From an uncultured Thermoproteales archaeon (GTDB taxonomy: Archaea > Thermoproteota > Thermoprotei > Thermoproteales > Thermoproteaceae): a DNA stretch of 8,162 nt. Each line of letters starts with the position of its first letter. Position 1 is the stretch's first letter. Below are positions 6,861-8,162 of this stretch, piece after piece. The stretch spans positions 1 to 8,162 of the forward strand of contig CAMLLK010000026.1 in assembly GCA_946480885.1 (NCBI GenBank), in the 5' to 3' direction. The notes beneath the pieces were generated by a model. It searched no databases and was not told where the DNA came from. It was given only the letters and a program-made list of their open reading frames with translations. Both the position numbers and the translations under genes were made by a program.

Positions 6861-8115
6861 TCAATTCTTTCTCCGCCTGCGCCACGTCGACTGGCTGTGG
6901 GTACTCGCCAGTGAAACAGCCGTAGCAGACGTCAGGCCCCAGTATTTTTTTAAAGATGTCAAGTGGGAGGTATCTAAGCGTAGTGGCGCCGATAGACTCT
7001 CTCACCTCCTCCTCATCTCTCCCATAGGCGGCTAGCTCTCTCCTAGTCTGGAAGTCTAGGCCGAAGAAACATGGCCACTTGACGGGGGGCGAGGCGATGC
7101 GTATATGTACAGCCGAAGCGCCTGCCTCTCTCAACATCTTCACCACAGTGGAGATATTCGTCCCTCTGATTAAAGAGTCGTCTACCACCGCCACTCTCTT
7201 ATTCTTAACTAGTGGAGACACTATTTTAAAGACGTCGCCAGGCGAGCGCACAGTGGGCGGGGCTATAAATACCCGACCTGCGTATCTATTTTTTAAAACC
7301 GCCTCTACCAACGGCCTATTTATTCTCTCTGCGTATGCCAAAGCGGCCACTCTGGCGGTCTCTGGAATGTAAGTCACTACGTCTATCTCCTCTGTCTCTA
7401 ACTCAGCCAACGCCGCGCCCAGCCTCGTCCTCACGTCGTATACAAGTCTCCCGCCAAGCGTTGTGGCGTGGCTTGAGAAATATACAAACTCCAAGGCGCA
7501 TATCTTCAACTCCCCAGGCGGGACTTTCCAAATAGCCATTCTCTTGCCGTACAAAATGGCCAATCCAGGCGGCACCTCCGCCCCGCGGCCGAGGACGGAG
7601 TCCTCTGACGCCAGTGTCAACAAGTCCCCTTCTTGTGAATAAGCCAGTGGCCTGACCCCCCTGGGGTCTCTAACTGCTAAAATCCCCCAAGGCGTCAATG
7701 CGATAAGCGAGGCGGCCCCCACTATTTTTCTATACACTTCTGTAACGCCGTCTTCGACCCCCCTCTCCCAGATTTCATACACAAGCCTCTTGGCCAACGC
7801 CTCTCCGTCGAACTTAGGGCTGGGCACTCCTAATCTACGGTAGTTCACCACAGTGCCGTTGAACACCACGGCGATTTCTAAATCTTTGTACCGCGCCAAT
7901 ATAGGCTGTGTCTGTTCTCCATAGGGGCCCGTGGTGCTGTATCTAGTGTGGACTAAAGCCCCCTCGGCCTCGTCGGGAGGGGCGCCGATTTTCAACTCGC
8001 CGCCTAAATAATAGGCGTATCCAACTCCCTCTTGCCCTCTGTGGAGTAGCCAAGGCGCCAATTTTTTCACTAACCCACCGGCCCCCGAGCCCCAGGCCCC
8101 CCCGATGCCGCACAT
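6841..8115 (-). CDS. purF: Amidophosphoribosyltransferase (PurF), Fe-S type
   Basis: PurF catalyses the first step of purine synthesis: glutamine plus PRPP gives phosphoribosylamine. The ATG at 8115 puts Cys at position 2 (MCGIGG), the N-terminal nucleophile exposed when Met is removed. An in-frame TTG at 8121 would add two residues and is rejected. Numbering from 8115, the Ntn glutaminase domain has LLHRGQEG (near 23-30), HTRYSTTG (56-63) and FNGTVVNY (85-92). The phosphoribosyltransferase domain has the PRPP loop [11 protein letters not shown] (310-320). Cysteines at 206 ([10 protein letters not shown]), 349 (KWPCFFG), and 397 and 400 (CYGC) match the four ligands of the oxygen-sensitive 4Fe-4S cluster of the Bacillus subtilis enzyme. 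There is no propeptide. At 424 residues it is slightly shorter than many bacterial forms. No box A lies in the 47 bp upstream, so it is probably read through from a gene beyond the edge. Confidence 0.96.
   Translation of the reverse strand: MCGIGGAWGSGAGGLVKKLAPWLLHRGQEGVGYAYYLGGELKIGAPPDEAEGALVHTRYSTTGPYGEQTQPILARYKDLEIAVVFNGTVVNYRRLGVPSPKFDGEALAKRLVYEIWERGVEDGVTEVYRKIVGAASLIALTPWGILAVRDPRGVRPLAYSQEGDLLTLASEDSVLGRGAEVPPGLAILYGKRMAIWKVPPGELKICALEFVYFSSHATTLGGRLVYDVRTRLGAALAELETEEIDVVTYIPETARVAALAYAERINRPLVEAVLKNRYAGRVFIAPPTVRSPGDVFKIVSPLVKNKRVAVVDDSLIRGTNISTVVKMLREAGASAVHIRIASPPVKWPCFFGLDFQTRRELAAYGRDEEEVRESIGATTLRYLPLDIFKKILGPDVCYGCFTGEYPQPVDVAQAEKELTRATTL
8097..8103. repeat. C7 homopolymer in the first codons of purF
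   Basis: Seven C in a row read as seven G in the purF sense strand, encoding Gly-Gly and the start of Ala at residues 5-7 (MCGIGGA). If G/C tracts slip in this genome, a one-base change here would abolish PurF. The run is fixed by the conserved GIGG/GIxG motif only in part, since other Gly codons would serve. Confidence 0.7.
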
Positions 8116-8127
8116 ATCCAAGAGACA

Positions 8128-8162
8128 TTAACTCAGCCAAGTCGCCCACTCTCTGTCTATAC
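8128..8162 (-). CDS. Possible 3' end of a gene upstream of purF (partial)
   Basis: One minus-strand frame entering from the right edge reads IDREWATWLS and stops at TAA (8130-8128), 12 bp before the purF ATG. Short spacing and the lack of a promoter suggest that it is the end of a gene co-transcribed with purF. Ten codons are too few to identify a product, and a second open frame also crosses the edge. Confidence 0.35.
   Translation of the reverse strand, partial: IDREWATWLS

Noticed and set aside
7943..8149. Minus-strand 68-codon frame overlapping the purF start
   Set aside because: It is Arg/Gly-rich and reads through purF in another frame; PurF is certain here.

Overview
The window looks like chromosomal DNA of a hyperthermophilic crenarchaeon of the order Thermoproteales, most likely Pyrobaculum. 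P. aerophilum is my best guess, but I could not verify the species. The support is: an archaeal initiation factor 2 gamma subunit; genes whose start codon lies about 20-30 bp after a TATA/box A element with no Shine-Dalgarno site (leaderless transcripts); Leu, Val and Arg codon use typical of this group (cta/tta, gta, aga/agg); and unusually long or unstable G/C homopolymers. The published P. aerophilum genome is known for both leaderless mRNAs and unstable G/C tracts.

Left part (1-1031, minus strand). This is a decayed region. It opens with 47 G followed by 8 C. Reading leftwards from 1031, it holds the first quarter of a MalK-type ABC transporter ATPase that is broken inside its Walker A motif. 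This is joined directly, near 782, to the C-terminal part of a calcineurin-like metallophosphoesterase that lacks its N-terminal metal-binding motifs. The phosphoesterase frame is broken once more at a C5 run (506-510). One extra base there would keep the frame open into the homopolymer and off the window.

Central part (1102-5925, plus strand). aIF2 gamma (translation initiation) is followed by a separately promoted two-gene unit. That unit encodes a 754-residue secreted, cysteine-rich beta protein with a duplicated domain, and, through an ATGA overlap, a small single-span membrane protein with an extracytoplasmic domain. This pair is the least explained part of the window and the best candidate for an undescribed cell-surface system. 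Part of the large protein gene is markedly AT-richer than its flanks. Next comes a regulator built from two successive winged-helix halves.

Right part (5914-8162). A Nudix hydrolase of the Ap4A type (minus), purE (plus) and purF (minus) are packed tightly. The Nudix gene overlaps the regulator tail-to-tail by 12 bp, purE and purF overlap tail-to-tail by 20 bp, and Nudix and purE diverge from a roughly 60-bp AT-rich promoter region. PurE and PurF act in de novo purine synthesis. PurF carries the four cysteines of the Fe-S-containing Bacillus-type enzyme. It has no visible promoter of its own and probably follows another gene whose last codons lie at the right edge.

No tRNA, rRNA, CRISPR array, insertion sequence or convincing terminator was seen.
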